This document shows positions 16,690 through 26,147 of a stretch of DNA of 64,000 bases, one piece after another. A program made the translations under genes and the position numbers. The stretch covers positions 4,216,001 through 4,280,000 of the forward strand of contig NZ_JAUSXF010000001.1 of the NCBI RefSeq assembly GCF_030816475.1, in the 5' to 3' direction. Source of the stretch: Arthrobacter pascens (lineage in GTDB: Bacteria > Actinomycetota > Actinomycetes > Actinomycetales > Micrococcaceae). Every line of letters starts with the position of its first letter. The stretch's first letter is position 1. The notes beneath the pieces are model-generated. The model ran no database searches. It was not told the DNA's origin and saw nothing but the letters and a program-made list of their open reading frames with translations.

Positions 16690-17559
16690 TTGGACACCAC
16701 CGCTATACCCCGGACGGGGACAAGCCCGGCCCCTGATCGGGAGACCCTTCGCCCTGACTGCAGCAACTGCTTTGCGCTGTGCTGCACGGCCTTCGGCTTC
16801 TCACGCTCGGCAGACTTCGCCATCGACAAACCTGCGGGCAGCCCCTGTAAGAACCTGGACCAGGACTTTTCCTGCACCATCCACGACCGGCTGCGTCCCA
16901 GGGGGTTCCGCGGCTGCACCGTGTTTGACTGCTTCGGGGCCGGACAGGCGGTTTCCCAGCAGCTTTTCGGAGGCATCAGCTGGCGTGACGCGCCAGACTC
17001 CCGGGTGGACATGTTCGCCGCATTCAAAGTCATGCGGCAGCTACACGAGTTGCTGTGGCACCTGGCCGAGACGCAGGAAAAGACGTTAGACGCCGACATC
17101 GCCCAGGAGGCGAACGAGCTGCAGTTGGTTATCGGGGACCTTGTCCGCGGTCCCCTGTCCGGGCTGCTCGCCTGCGACGTGGACACCATCCACTCAAGGG
17201 TCAGGACGATACTCATGGATGTTAGTGAGGAAGTCCGCGGAGGCTACTTCGCGGAAGGCGCCGACCAGGCGGGTGCCGCCCTCAAGCCCGGCGCCGATCT
17301 GGCCGGAGCGAACCTCAGCGCCCGCAAGCTGTGCGGAGCGGACTTGCGCGGATCCTGCCTCATCGCCGTCGATCTCCGTGGCAGTGACCTCTCCGCGGCG
17401 GACCTGCTGGGCGCGGACCTTCGGGATGCACAGCTCGACGGCGCGGACCTGTCTGCCGCACTCTTCGTCACCCAGCCACAAATCAACTCCGCCCGGGGCA
17501 GCAGCGGGACGCTCCTGCCGCCGGGACTGTCCGTGCCACAGCACTGGAAGGAGGAGTAA
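16690..17559 (+). CDS. Pentapeptide-repeat protein with N-terminal Cys cluster
   Basis: 289 residues from the TTG at 16690, which has GGGAG at good spacing; an in-frame GTG at 16615 would add 25 Pro-rich residues. The N-terminal part has a Cys-rich pattern (DCSNCFALCC, later CKNLDQDFSC and GCTVFDCFGAGQ) followed by an alpha-helical region. The C-terminal 90 residues hold pentapeptide repeats of the A(D/N)LxG form (GADLAGANLSA, CGADLRG, GADLRDAQLDGADLSA), a right-handed quadrilateral beta-helix. The Cys cluster could bind metal. No known role; it is widespread in Micrococcaceae as a hypothetical protein. Confidence 0.75.
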   Translation: MDTTAIPRTGTSPAPDRETLRPDCSNCFALCCTAFGFSRSADFAIDKPAGSPCKNLDQDFSCTIHDRLRPRGFRGCTVFDCFGAGQAVSQQLFGGISWRDAPDSRVDMFAAFKVMRQLHELLWHLAETQEKTLDADIAQEANELQLVIGDLVRGPLSGLLACDVDTIHSRVRTILMDVSEEVRGGYFAEGADQAGAALKPGADLAGANLSARKLCGADLRGSCLIAVDLRGSDLSAADLLGADLRDAQLDGADLSAALFVTQPQINSARGSSGTLLPPGLSVPQHWKEE

Positions 17560-17626
17560 GGGCGGGCGGGAAGCACTGCGGGAACGTTCAGTTGGGCCAG
17601 CAGCGGCGCCAACTGGACGTTCGCGC

Positions 17627-18910
17627 CTACTCGCCGGGAAAGCGGTACAGCTGGGCACCGTGCGCGGGGAGCTTCACTTCGAGGGCGGGCAGGCCGTCCT
17701 GGAGGCCGATTGCGGGCTCATCCCCGCTCCAGGCCTCCCGTACCCGGCGAGCGAAACCGTTAGGCACTCCCAGGTCTCCCACCGGAAGTGTCCGGACCAG
17801 GTCAGCCGGCCCGGTATTGAACACCGCGACAAAACGGTCCTCCGACGTCGTACTCTGCGCCCCCCAGACCACCAGGTCCCCTTCGCGCAGCAATTCACGG
17901 TTGTTGCGGCTTGCGTTGAGTACGTCGAGCAAGTCGCGGTTAGTCAGGAGCGGAAGCGTTTCCGGTGGCGACGACGGCAGGTCGCAGCCGAGCATCAGCG
18001 GCGAACGCGAGACGCACCACAGCGTCATCATGGTCCGCTGCTCATCCATGGTCAGCCGGCTCAGCCGGGCGGTGCCGCGTTCGGCCCTCAAGGCGATCCG
18101 CCCGACGGGGAGCATGTCGGCGTCAGCCCAGGCGCCCGCCTGCTGGTGGGGAGCCCAGCGGGCCATCCGTGCGAACTGCGCCTCCACGTCCTCCCACACA
18201 TCCCAGAGGTCGTCGGAAACGCGCCACATCTGGGCATTGTGGCGGAGGTGGTCCAGATGCCCGAGGGAGAGCGCGCGGCCCGGTGACAGGCTGAGCACGA
18301 TGTCGCGCCCGGAGTTGGAAATCGCCTGCCGGTAGGCTGCGATCTCGTCCGCGAAATAGGGACCCAGCATGTCATCGGCCTTGACGAAGTCCACGCCCCA
18401 TTCCGCAAAGAGCCGGAGCTGGGAGTCGTAATAGGCCCGGGCGGCGGGATGCTGATGGTCCAGCCCGAAGTTGTCGGTGTTCCAATCACAGACGGACGAC
18501 TGGTCGGCGATCTGATCCGCTGTGAAGTCTGTGCCTTCTACCGGCAGCCTGTCCCTGACTGCCTGGCGCGGAATGCCACGCATGATGTGCAGTCCGAACT
18601 TGAGGCCGAGGGCGTGAACGCGCTCGGCGAGGGGGCCAAACCCCGCGCCGCCCGCAGCCGAGGGGAACCTGTTGATGGCAGGCAACTGCCGGCCGAAGCC
18701 GTCCAGTTCCAGCGCCGCGCCGTCGTTGTAGCCGCCTGCCCGCGCCGCGGGTTCGTACCACTGGATATCCACCACTACGGTGTCCCAGCCGTAAGGCAGG
18801 AGGTGTTCTGCCATGAAAGAGGCGTTGGCCAGCACCTCCTCCTCCGTGACCGTGGTCCCGTAGCAGTCCCAGCTGTTCCAGCCCATCGGCGGTGTCATGG
18901 CGAATGTCAT
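17627..18910 (-). CDS. Glycoside hydrolase family 27 alpha-galactosidase-like enzyme
   Basis: 427 residues. The (beta/alpha)8 barrel opens with TPPMGWNSWDCYG, the family signature. VVVDIQWYEP follows, then GLKFGLHIMRG; VDFVKADDML carries the nucleophile Asp, and DLWDVWEDVEAQF is the region of the acid/base. The C-terminal beta-domain starts near residue 330. It should hydrolyse terminal alpha-galactosyl or beta-arabinopyranosyl groups. There is no signal peptide, so it acts on imported oligosaccharides. Starts at 18910 and 18898 are both possible. Divergent from the alditol oxidase gene with a lac-type palindrome between. Confidence 0.82.
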   Translation of the reverse strand: MTFAMTPPMGWNSWDCYGTTVTEEEVLANASFMAEHLLPYGWDTVVVDIQWYEPAARAGGYNDGAALELDGFGRQLPAINRFPSAAGGAGFGPLAERVHALGLKFGLHIMRGIPRQAVRDRLPVEGTDFTADQIADQSSVCDWNTDNFGLDHQHPAARAYYDSQLRLFAEWGVDFVKADDMLGPYFADEIAAYRQAISNSGRDIVLSLSPGRALSLGHLDHLRHNAQMWRVSDDLWDVWEDVEAQFARMARWAPHQQAGAWADADMLPVGRIALRAERGTARLSRLTMDEQRTMMTLWCVSRSPLMLGCDLPSSPPETLPLLTNRDLLDVLNASRNNRELLREGDLVVWGAQSTTSEDRFVAVFNTGPADLVRTLPVGDLGVPNGFARRVREAWSGDEPAIGLQDGLPALEVKLPAHGAQLYRFPGE

Positions 18911-19007
18911 CGGGTAAATTTACAACGATATAGAGACGCGCGCCACCCCTTCCAATTGGAACCCGGAAGCGATGCCCGCGAGCTGGAAGCGCCTTGACAG
19001 CCACTGT

Positions 19008-19019
19008 GTGAGCGCTCAC
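19008..19019. promoter_or_regulatory. Symmetric lac-type operator between GH27 and alditol oxidase genes
   Basis: GTGAGCGCTCAC is a perfect 12-bp palindrome identical to the core of the idealised symmetric lac operator. A TTGACA hexamer (18994-18999) lies just upstream, so binding here would block rightward transcription. A half-site TTACAACG, as in the operators at 1053 and 1174, occurs near the GH27 start (18920-18927). Confidence 0.65.
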
Positions 19020-19060
19020 GATTTATGGAGCAAATCCACCCCACCGGGAAAGTCGATTTA

Positions 19061-20317
19061 ATGCAGAACTGGGCAGGAAACCTCCATTACTCCTCCGCTG
19101 AGGTCCGCCGTCCTCGCTCTGTCGATGAGCTCGCCGGTATTGTCTCCGCGGCCGGCCGGGTCAAGGCTTTGGGTTCGCGGCATTCCTTTAATCGCGTGGG
19201 CGATACCGACGGCGTCCACGTCCTCCTTGACGGCCTGCCGCAGGAGATCGAACTGGATTCCGAGCGGCAAACTGTCCGGGTCAGCGGCGGTATCAGCTAT
19301 GGCGTGCTGTGCCGCAGGCTGGAAGAGTCCGGCGTCGCCATCCACAACCTGGCATCCCTGCCGCACATCTCGGTGGCCGGAGCCATCCAGACCGGCACCC
19401 ACGGTTCGGGGGTGGACAATACGTCCCTCGCCGGCGCCGTCGAACGCATTGAACTGGTCCGGCCCTCCGGCGAGCAGGTGTCCCTGTCCCGCGAAGACGG
19501 TGACGTGTTCCTGGCCAGTGTGGTGGGTCTTGGTGCCATGGGCATCGTGACAGGCCTGGAACTGTCCGTCCGGCCCAGCTACCGGATGCGGCAGCGGGTT
19601 CTGGAAAATCTCCCGTGGGAGAGTGCCCTGGAGAACTTCACCGCCATCGCCTCTGCCGCATACAGCGTCAGCCTCTTTACCGACTATGCCGGGGACACCG
19701 TCAGCCAGGTCTGGCTGAAAGCGCTTGATTCCGAGCCGGCCCTCACTGACCTCTTTGGCGCCACACCGGCCGTGGAGGCGCGGCACCCCCTCCCCGGAAT
19801 GTCAGCCGAGAACTGCACCCCGCAACTGGACGAAGCCGGTTTGTGGCTGGACCGCCTGCCGCATTTCCGGCACGAGTTCACTCCGAGCAACGGCGAAGAA
19901 CTGCAGAGCGAATTCATCCTGCCGCTGGAACACGCACCGGCGGCGTTGCAGGCAGTCCGCACCTTGGCGGACAAGGTGGCGCCCCTCCTGTTTGTCTCGG
20001 AGATCCGTACGGGCGCGGCGGATGAGTTCTGGCTCAGTCCGTTCTACCGCCAGCAGAGCGTTGCCCTGCATTTCACCTGGAAGCCGTTGCAGGCCCAGGT
20101 GGAAGCTGTCCTCCCGGAAATAGAGGACTTGCTGCGCCCGTTCGGCGCCCGGCCGCACTGGGGCAAGCTGTTCACCCCTGCCAGTCACGACTGGGAATCC
20201 CTGTATCCCCGGTTCGCCGCCTTCCGTTCCCTGGCGTCGGCCTATGACCCGGACGGGAAGTTCCGCAACGGCCTGCTGGACAGCATCCTGGGTGTTCCTG
20301 CCGCGAGCGCCCGCTAG
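19061..20317 (+). CDS. aldO: FAD-dependent alditol (xylitol/sorbitol) oxidase
   Basis: 418 residues from the ATG at 19061 (an ATG at 19025 would add 12). It closely follows the Streptomyces alditol oxidase AldO: NWAGNLHYS at the N-terminus, LGSRHSFN with the His that binds FAD covalently, NLASLPHISVAGAIQTGTHGSG in the FAD domain, AAYSVSLFTD, and HFRHEFTPSNGEELQSEF and RPHWGKLFT in the substrate domain. It oxidises the terminal hydroxyl of polyols to an aldose with release of hydrogen peroxide. Cytoplasmic. Likely under control of the palindrome at 19008. Confidence 0.85.
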   Translation: MQNWAGNLHYSSAEVRRPRSVDELAGIVSAAGRVKALGSRHSFNRVGDTDGVHVLLDGLPQEIELDSERQTVRVSGGISYGVLCRRLEESGVAIHNLASLPHISVAGAIQTGTHGSGVDNTSLAGAVERIELVRPSGEQVSLSREDGDVFLASVVGLGAMGIVTGLELSVRPSYRMRQRVLENLPWESALENFTAIASAAYSVSLFTDYAGDTVSQVWLKALDSEPALTDLFGATPAVEARHPLPGMSAENCTPQLDEAGLWLDRLPHFRHEFTPSNGEELQSEFILPLEHAPAALQAVRTLADKVAPLLFVSEIRTGAADEFWLSPFYRQQSVALHFTWKPLQAQVEAVLPEIEDLLRPFGARPHWGKLFTPASHDWESLYPRFAAFRSLASAYDPDGKFRNGLLDSILGVPAASAR

Positions 20318-20352
20318 CAGCCCCAGTCCCCTGGTGCCCGCCGATCAGCGGG

Positions 20353-22113
20353 TCAGCCGATCAGCGCCAGCACCGCGCCGGCGCTTACTATGCCGCCGGC
20401 CTCTGCCCGGATCCCGGTCAGCGTGCCGCCGCGGTGGGCGGCGACCTGGGTTTCCATTTTCATCGCTTCAAGAACGACGACGGCGTCCCCCGCCGCTACC
20501 TCGGCGCCCGGCGGAACCAGCCATTTCACCACCGTTCCGGCCATGTCAGCACGCAACTCACCAGGGTCAGCAGCGTCCGGGACGGCTCCGCCGCCGGGCG
20601 TTGCATCCAGGTCCACATCGGCAGGAACGGCACGCCCGGACCGGGCCCAGCCATCCAGCAGCGCGGCGGGAAGCCCGACGGCGAGCCGCCGGCCGTCCAG
20701 ATCAACGGTGATGGTGCGCCGCTCGCCATCCGGAGCTGACGTGCCGAACCCCGGGTCCGCCAGGACCTGGCCGGCGAAATCGGTCTCGATCCAGCGGGTA
20801 TGGACGCCGAGCGCGGTTTCCGACGTGAAGTCCGGCGCCTGAACCACGGCCCGGTGGAACGGGAGGACGGTGGCCACTCCGGTGATCTCCATTTCAGCCA
20901 GGGCGCGCCGGGCCCGGCGCAGCGCCTGCTGGCGGTCGGCGCCGGTGACGATCAGCTTCGCCAGCAGCGAATCAAACTGCGGTGCGACGAAGGACCCCGC
21001 CCGGACGCCCGAGTCGAGGCGGACGCCGGGGCCGGTGGGCCCGTGGAATGTGGCAATGGTGCCCGGTGACGGCAGGAAGCCTCGGCCCACGTCCTCGGCG
21101 TTGAGCCGAAACTCGAAGGAATGGCCGCTCGGTACAGGATCTGCCGTGAAGCGCAACGGTTCACCGGCAGCTATCCTCAGCTGCTCCTGCACCAGGTCGA
21201 TTCCGGTGGTCTCCTCAGTAATCGGATGCTCCACCTGCAGGCGCGTGTTCACTTCCAGGAACGCCACGGTGCCGTCCGCCGCCACCAGGAACTCCACGGT
21301 GCCCGCCCCCGAATAGGAGGCTTCCCGGCACACCGCCTTGGCGGCCGCGTAGATCTGCCGGGTCTGCTGATCGCTGAGGAACGGTGCAGGAGCCTCCTCC
21401 ACCAGCTTTTGATGGCGGCGCTGCAGGGAGCAGTCGCGGGTTCCCACCACCACCACATTCCCGTGCTGGTCCGCCAGGACCTGGGCCTCCACGTGCCGGG
21501 GACGGTCCAGGTAGCGCTCCACGAAGCATTCACCGCGGCCGAAGGCCGCCACAGCTTCCCGGACCGCGGAGTCGAAGGACTCCTCGATCTGGTCCAGCTC
21601 CCGGACCACCTTGAGGCCGCGGCCGCCGCCGCCGAATGCGGCTTTGATAGCAATCGGCAGACCGTGCTCTTCAGCAAAAGTGCGGGCTTCGGCGGCGGAG
21701 GCCACCGGGCCGTCACTGCCCGCCACGAGCGGCGCCCCAGCCCGGACAGCGATCTCCCGGGCGGTGATTTTGTTGCCCAGTTGCCGGATGGCTTCAGGCT
21801 TAGGGCCGATCCAGGTCAGGCCGGCGTCCAGGACGGCCTGAGCAAACCCTGCGTTCTCGGACAGGAAGCCATAGCCGGGATGAACGGCGTCGGCCCCGGA
21901 CTCAACCGCGACCCGCAGCAGTTTGGCGATGTCGAGGTACGTTTCAGACGGCGAGTTGCCGCGGAGGCTGTATGCCTCGCTGGCTGCCGCCACGTGCATG
22001 GCGTCCGCGTCAACATCCGCATATACCGCGACGGATTCCAGCCCTGCGTCATCACAGGCACGGGCGATACGGACGGCGATTTCTCCGCGGTTGGCGATCA
22101 GGACCTTGCGCAT
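20353..22113 (-). CDS. Biotin carboxylase fused to biotin carboxyl carrier domain
   Basis: 586 residues. Residues 1-445 are a biotin carboxylase: N-terminal [14 protein letters not shown], glycine-rich loop [29 protein letters not shown], and the catalytic [15 protein letters not shown]. The last 75 residues are a BCCP domain with the biotinylation motif EAMKM (Lys552). No carboxyltransferase subunit of acetyl-CoA type is encoded nearby; instead it sits 7 bp downstream of a PxpB-PxpC fusion, whose folds match the carboxyltransferase part of urea carboxylase. So it may work with these rather than in fatty acid synthesis. Confidence 0.88.
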   Translation of the reverse strand: MRKVLIANRGEIAVRIARACDDAGLESVAVYADVDADAMHVAAASEAYSLRGNSPSETYLDIAKLLRVAVESGADAVHPGYGFLSENAGFAQAVLDAGLTWIGPKPEAIRQLGNKITAREIAVRAGAPLVAGSDGPVASAAEARTFAEEHGLPIAIKAAFGGGGRGLKVVRELDQIEESFDSAVREAVAAFGRGECFVERYLDRPRHVEAQVLADQHGNVVVVGTRDCSLQRRHQKLVEEAPAPFLSDQQTRQIYAAAKAVCREASYSGAGTVEFLVAADGTVAFLEVNTRLQVEHPITEETTGIDLVQEQLRIAAGEPLRFTADPVPSGHSFEFRLNAEDVGRGFLPSPGTIATFHGPTGPGVRLDSGVRAGSFVAPQFDSLLAKLIVTGADRQQALRRARRALAEMEITGVATVLPFHRAVVQAPDFTSETALGVHTRWIETDFAGQVLADPGFGTSAPDGERRTITVDLDGRRLAVGLPAALLDGWARSGRAVPADVDLDATPGGGAVPDAADPGELRADMAGTVVKWLVPPGAEVAAGDAVVVLEAMKMETQVAAHRGGTLTGIRAEAGGIVSAGAVLALIG

Positions 22114-22120
22114 CAGTTAC

Positions 22121-23833
22121 TCACTTTTCTGGGGAGGATTGTCGGGAAGGTGGGAAGGCATCCGGCGGCCGGGACACGCACCGGAACCGGAGGTGCCCGC
22201 CGATGGGGACCTGGGCTGCGATACCCAGCTGGTGCTCCACCACCACCCCGATCACGGGGTAGCCGCCGGTAATCGGATGATCGGCAAGGAACAGTACTGG
22301 CTGGCCTTCCGGCGGGATCTGGATGGCACCCGCCACCGTTCCCTCGCTGGGAAGCTCGCCGTCGCGGCTTCGGCGGATCGGCTCACCCGACAGGCGCATG
22401 CCCACCCGGTTGGAGCGCGGGGTCACCTCCCAGTCCTGGCCGCAAAGGGCTGCCAGGGCGGCCGGGTCGAACCAGTCGTCGCGCGGGCCGGGCACGATGT
22501 CCAGCACGGTGACGCCGGTGTCCGGGTACTCGGGCTGCAGTTCCGGATCCCCCACCACGTTCGAGGCGGCGGTCCTGCCGGCGGCGAGTACCTGGCCGGC
22601 CGTCAGGGGTGGCGGGCCGAGGCCGGACATTGTGTCGGTGGAGCGGCTGCCGAGTGTGCTGCCCGTATCCACCCCGCCGCGGATGGCAAGGTAGGTGCGG
22701 AACCCGCGTTCAGGAGCCCCAATCGTCAGGATCTCACCATCCAGCAGGGCAAACGCGGTAGCCATGGGCACAGTGCGCAGGCTGTCGTTTTCTGAAGCAG
22801 TGCCGTCATTCTCCGGGGGCCCCACCACACTCAGTGGCGACGGCGCGCCGGTCACTGCCAGCACCTGGTCCCCCACGGCCTGCACGCGCAGCCCGCCGGC
22901 GGCACTTTCGACGACGGCGGCAGCCGGCAGGTTGCCCACGATCCGGTTCGCGCGCCTCAGGGAGGCGCGGTCAAGGGCGCCGGAGGGGGAGACTCCAAGT
23001 CCTGCATGGCCGGGGCGGCCCAGATCCTGGACCAGGCTCTGAAGTCCCGGGGACAGGACCCGGAGGCCGGACTGCGGCTGCGGCTCCTGCTGCGGGTGTT
23101 GCTCCGGCTGCGGCTGCGGCTGCGGACCGAGTTCAGGCATGTCGGGCTCGGCGGCCGGATGCTCTGTCGCGGCAAGCTCAACGGACTCCCGCACGGCCCT
23201 GAACTGCACTCGGTCCCCCGGCACGGCAAGGGCAGGCTGCTCCCGGTCCAGGTCCCACATGCGCGCAGCCGTCCGGCCGATCAACTGCCAGCCGCCTGGA
23301 GACTTCCGCGGGTACACCGCCGAGTAAGGGCCTGCAAGGGCCACTGCTCCGGCGGGAACTGCGGTCCGGGGCGAGCTTCGGCGCGGAACCTCGAGCAGCC
23401 GGTTCTCCCCTGCCATGTAGCCGAATCCCGGTGCGAAGCCGGCGAACGCCACCGTCCACACCTGCCCGGTATGGGCTGCTATTACGCCGTCAGTTCCCAA
23501 GCCGGTGAGCCGCCCCACTTCGTCGAGGTCCTCGCCGTCGTACACGGTCTCGATGACTACCAGCTTGCCTTCCGTGTGGGCCTGGACTGTCAGGTCCATC
23601 TCGAGCAGCATGCCGGCGATCCGCCGGGCCGCGGCGGGCGAGTCCGCCTTGACCATCACCGTTTCAGCGGCGGCCAGGACGTCCACCTGTCCGGGCAGCG
23701 GCTGCTCCAGCAGGAGTGCCTGCAGCGCCATCACATCGTGGAGCCCGGAGAGTTCGGCGAGTACCGCCGTCGTACCCACGGGCCGCACGGCAAGCACTTT
23801 GGCCGGCGCGGCGGGTGCGCGAACTGTGTCCAT
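22121..23833 (-). CDS. pxpBC: 5-oxoprolinase subunits PxpB-PxpC fusion (KipI/KipA, AHS1-AHS2)
   Basis: 570 residues from the ATG at 23833; an in-frame ATG at 23926 lies inside the preceding MFS gene. Residues 1-225 are PxpB/AHS1 (VIETVYDGEDLDEVG, GFAPGFGYMAGE, IGRTAARMWD). A Gln/Pro repeat linker (PQPQPQPEQHPQQEPQPQ) follows, then PxpC/AHS2 (LSPGLQSLVQDLGRPGHAGLGVSPSGALD; later SNRVGMRLSGEP and LADHPITGGYPVIGVV). With PxpA the pair converts 5-oxo-L-proline to glutamate using ATP; the same folds form the carboxyltransferase of urea carboxylase. Confidence 0.88.
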   Translation of the reverse strand: MDTVRAPAAPAKVLAVRPVGTTAVLAELSGLHDVMALQALLLEQPLPGQVDVLAAAETVMVKADSPAAARRIAGMLLEMDLTVQAHTEGKLVVIETVYDGEDLDEVGRLTGLGTDGVIAAHTGQVWTVAFAGFAPGFGYMAGENRLLEVPRRSSPRTAVPAGAVALAGPYSAVYPRKSPGGWQLIGRTAARMWDLDREQPALAVPGDRVQFRAVRESVELAATEHPAAEPDMPELGPQPQPQPEQHPQQEPQPQSGLRVLSPGLQSLVQDLGRPGHAGLGVSPSGALDRASLRRANRIVGNLPAAAVVESAAGGLRVQAVGDQVLAVTGAPSPLSVVGPPENDGTASENDSLRTVPMATAFALLDGEILTIGAPERGFRTYLAIRGGVDTGSTLGSRSTDTMSGLGPPPLTAGQVLAAGRTAASNVVGDPELQPEYPDTGVTVLDIVPGPRDDWFDPAALAALCGQDWEVTPRSNRVGMRLSGEPIRRSRDGELPSEGTVAGAIQIPPEGQPVLFLADHPITGGYPVIGVVVEHQLGIAAQVPIGGHLRFRCVSRPPDAFPPSRQSSPEK

Positions 23834-23852
23834 GGTGATCAGGCCGCGCCGC

Positions 23853-25199
23853 TCAGGCGTGGCTCTCCTGGCCGGTGGCTTCGCCGAGCAGGCGCAGGTC
23901 CTCTTCCGGCTGCGGGTCGCGGCCAAGGGCCAGCCCGATGATGGTCACCAGTGAGGCCGCCAGCAGGTAGACAGCTATCAGGTACCAGTTCCCGGACGCC
24001 GCGTACAGGGCGGTGAAGATCAGTGGCGCAACTGCACCGCCGATCACCCCTGCGAGGGTGTAGGCCAGCGAGCTGCCGGCGTAGCGAAGCCGGGCCGGGA
24101 ACTGTTCGGTGATGTAGGCGGCCTGGGGCCCGTACATCAGGGCGTGGAATGCCAGTCCGATCACCACGCCTGCTGTCAGGACCACCTCAGACCTGCTTTG
24201 GATCATGATGAAGAACACAGGTATCCAGATAGCGGTTCCGGCGGCCGCGATGCCGTAGACCAGGCGGCGGTTGAAGCGGTCGGTGAGGGCGCCGGCGGCC
24301 GGGATCAGGAACAGCTGGAAGGCGGAACCGATCAGGATGGCGGCCAGCACGTTGCCGGTGGTCATGCCCAGTTGCTTGGTGGCGTACACCGCGACAAACA
24401 CCGTGAACAGGGCGTAGAGCACGTCGGGGCAGACGCGGGACAGGGCAGCGGAAATCAGGGCCCGGGGTTCCTTGCGGAACACTTCGGTAATCGGCGCTTT
24501 CGGCCGGTCGCCGTGGGCGGCGATGGCCTTGAAGACCGGGGTTTCCTCCAGCTTGAGCCGGATGAGCAGGCCAAAGACCACCAGCAAAGCCGAGGAGAGG
24601 AACGCCACCCGCCAGCCCCAGGACAGGAAGGCCTCGTTGCTCAGGGATGCGGCCAGGATGGCGAGGACGCCGTTGGCCATCAGATTGCCTGCGGGCGGGC
24701 CGATCTGGGCGGCCGAGGACCAGAAGCCGCGCTTGGTCGGATCACCGAATTCGCTGGAAAGCAGCACCGCGCCGCCCCATTCACCGCCGACGCCGATGCC
24801 CTGGGCCAGGCGCAGCAGCACCAGGACAACAGGGGCGGCGATGCCGATGACCGAGTAGTCGGGCAGCGCACCGATCAGGAAGGTCGCCACGCCGATAAGC
24901 ATCAGCGTGACCACCAGGACCTTTTTGCGTCCGATCCTGTCACCGAGGCGGCCGAACACCACCCCGCCGATGGGGCGGGCCAGGTAACCGACGGCGAAGG
25001 CCGAGAACGAAAGCAGAAGCCCGACGAATTCGTCATTGTTGGGGAAGAAGACCTTGGGGAACACCAGTGCCGAGGCGACGGAGTAGATAGCGAAGTCGTA
25101 GTACTCAAGGGACGTGCCGGTCAGGCTGGCGATGTACGCCTTGAGGGCACCGGCAGGCAGCTTCCTTGCTGTTGCCGGTGCTGGGGATGAAGCGGTCAT
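23853..25199 (-). CDS. MFS transporter of the metabolite:H+ symporter (MHS) family
   Basis: 448 residues with twelve membrane segments. MHS signatures: GTSLEYYDFAIY at the first helix, YLARPIGGVVFGRLGDRIGRKKVL between helices 2 and 3, and RLAQGIGVGGEWGGAVLL in helix 4. Members import organic acids and zwitterions such as citrate, shikimate, proline/betaine. It lies between pxpA and pxpBC in one operon, so 5-oxoproline or a related lactam/amide is the likely cargo. Confidence 0.85.
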   Translation of the reverse strand: MTASSPAPATARKLPAGALKAYIASLTGTSLEYYDFAIYSVASALVFPKVFFPNNDEFVGLLLSFSAFAVGYLARPIGGVVFGRLGDRIGRKKVLVVTLMLIGVATFLIGALPDYSVIGIAAPVVLVLLRLAQGIGVGGEWGGAVLLSSEFGDPTKRGFWSSAAQIGPPAGNLMANGVLAILAASLSNEAFLSWGWRVAFLSSALLVVFGLLIRLKLEETPVFKAIAAHGDRPKAPITEVFRKEPRALISAALSRVCPDVLYALFTVFVAVYATKQLGMTTGNVLAAILIGSAFQLFLIPAAGALTDRFNRRLVYGIAAAGTAIWIPVFFIMIQSRSEVVLTAGVVIGLAFHALMYGPQAAYITEQFPARLRYAGSSLAYTLAGVIGGAVAPLIFTALYAASGNWYLIAVYLLAASLVTIIGLALGRDPQPEEDLRLLGEATGQESHA

Positions 25200-25281
25200 G
25201 CTGTCCTCCGGGAGGGGTGAGGTGGTGCCTGGATGGGAGAGTCAATGCGGATGGAACGGGGCAGGGCAGGATTTTGGCGGG

Positions 25282-26040
25282 TCAGACGAAAGCGGAGACG
25301 GTGACTCCGGCCCCCGCCAGGGCGGCCTTCGCGGCGGTAGCCATGGCCACCGCTCCAGGGGAATCACCATGGACGCAGATGCTTTCCGCCTGGATCTTCA
25401 GGAGGGAGCCGTCGACGGCGCGGACGGACGATTCTGTGGCCATCCTCAGCACCTGTTCAGCAACGTCGGCCGGGTTTTCTAACACGGCCCCGGGCTGTGA
25501 CCGGGACACCAGGGTCCCGTCCGGGTTGTAGGCCCGGTCCGCGAAGGCTTCTGGAACAGCCCGTAGTCCGGCGGCTGCCGCAAGGCGAAGCACCTCCGAG
25601 CCCGGCAGGCCAAGGATGGGAAGGCCCGGATCCACCGCCCTGACGGCGTCAACTACCGCCTGGGCCTGCCCCGTGTGGTGCACTATCGCGTTGTAGAGTC
25701 CGCCATGCGGTTTCACATACCGGACCCGGGCGCCCTCTGCTGCCGCCAGTGCCTGGAGCGCACCCAGCTGGTAAACGACGTCGTCGGCCAGTTCAACGGG
25801 GGCAACGTCCAGGAAGCGGCGGCCAAAGCCCGCCAGGTCCCGGTAGCCCACGTGGGCGCCGACGGCGACGTTGGCTGCAGCGGCGTCACGGCATGTCCTG
25901 CGGATCACGCCGGGATCGCCGGCGTGGAAGCCGCAGGCCACGTTGGCGCTGCTGACGGACCGGAGAATGGCCGCGTCGTCGCCGAGGGTCCAGCGTCCGA
26001 AGGATTCGCCGACGTCGCTGTTCAGGTCGATGCTTGCCAT
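25282..26040 (-). CDS. pxpA: 5-oxoprolinase subunit PxpA (LamB/YcsF family)
   Basis: 252 residues, full family length. It opens with [12 protein letters not shown], the PxpA signature, followed by [37 protein letters not shown] and [11 protein letters not shown], and ends in [11 protein letters not shown]. Its TIM-barrel-like domain acts in lactam opening together with PxpBC. First gene of a four-gene leftward operon (pxpA, transporter, pxpBC, biotin carboxylase). Confidence 0.9.
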   Translation of the reverse strand: MASIDLNSDVGESFGRWTLGDDAAILRSVSSANVACGFHAGDPGVIRRTCRDAAAANVAVGAHVGYRDLAGFGRRFLDVAPVELADDVVYQLGALQALAAAEGARVRYVKPHGGLYNAIVHHTGQAQAVVDAVRAVDPGLPILGLPGSEVLRLAAAAGLRAVPEAFADRAYNPDGTLVSRSQPGAVLENPADVAEQVLRMATESSVRAVDGSLLKIQAESICVHGDSPGAVAMATAAKAALAGAGVTVSAFV

Positions 26041-26093
26041 TTGTGATCCTCATCTCATTGATGTGCCTTACTAAGCATGCACCAAAAATTGCG

Positions 26094-26122
26094 ATTGTTC
26101 AACGATTCTGCGATTCAACAAT
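26094..26122. promoter_or_regulatory. Probable GntR operator in the pxpA/GntR divergent promoter
   Basis: ATTGTT and AACAAT frame a 17-base centre containing repeated CGATTC/CGATT. It lies midway between pxpA and the divergent GntR gene, in an AT-rich stretch. Suggested site of autoregulation and of pxp control. Confidence 0.45.
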
Positions 26123-26147
26123 GTGACGATCGTGTAAATTCTGCAGT

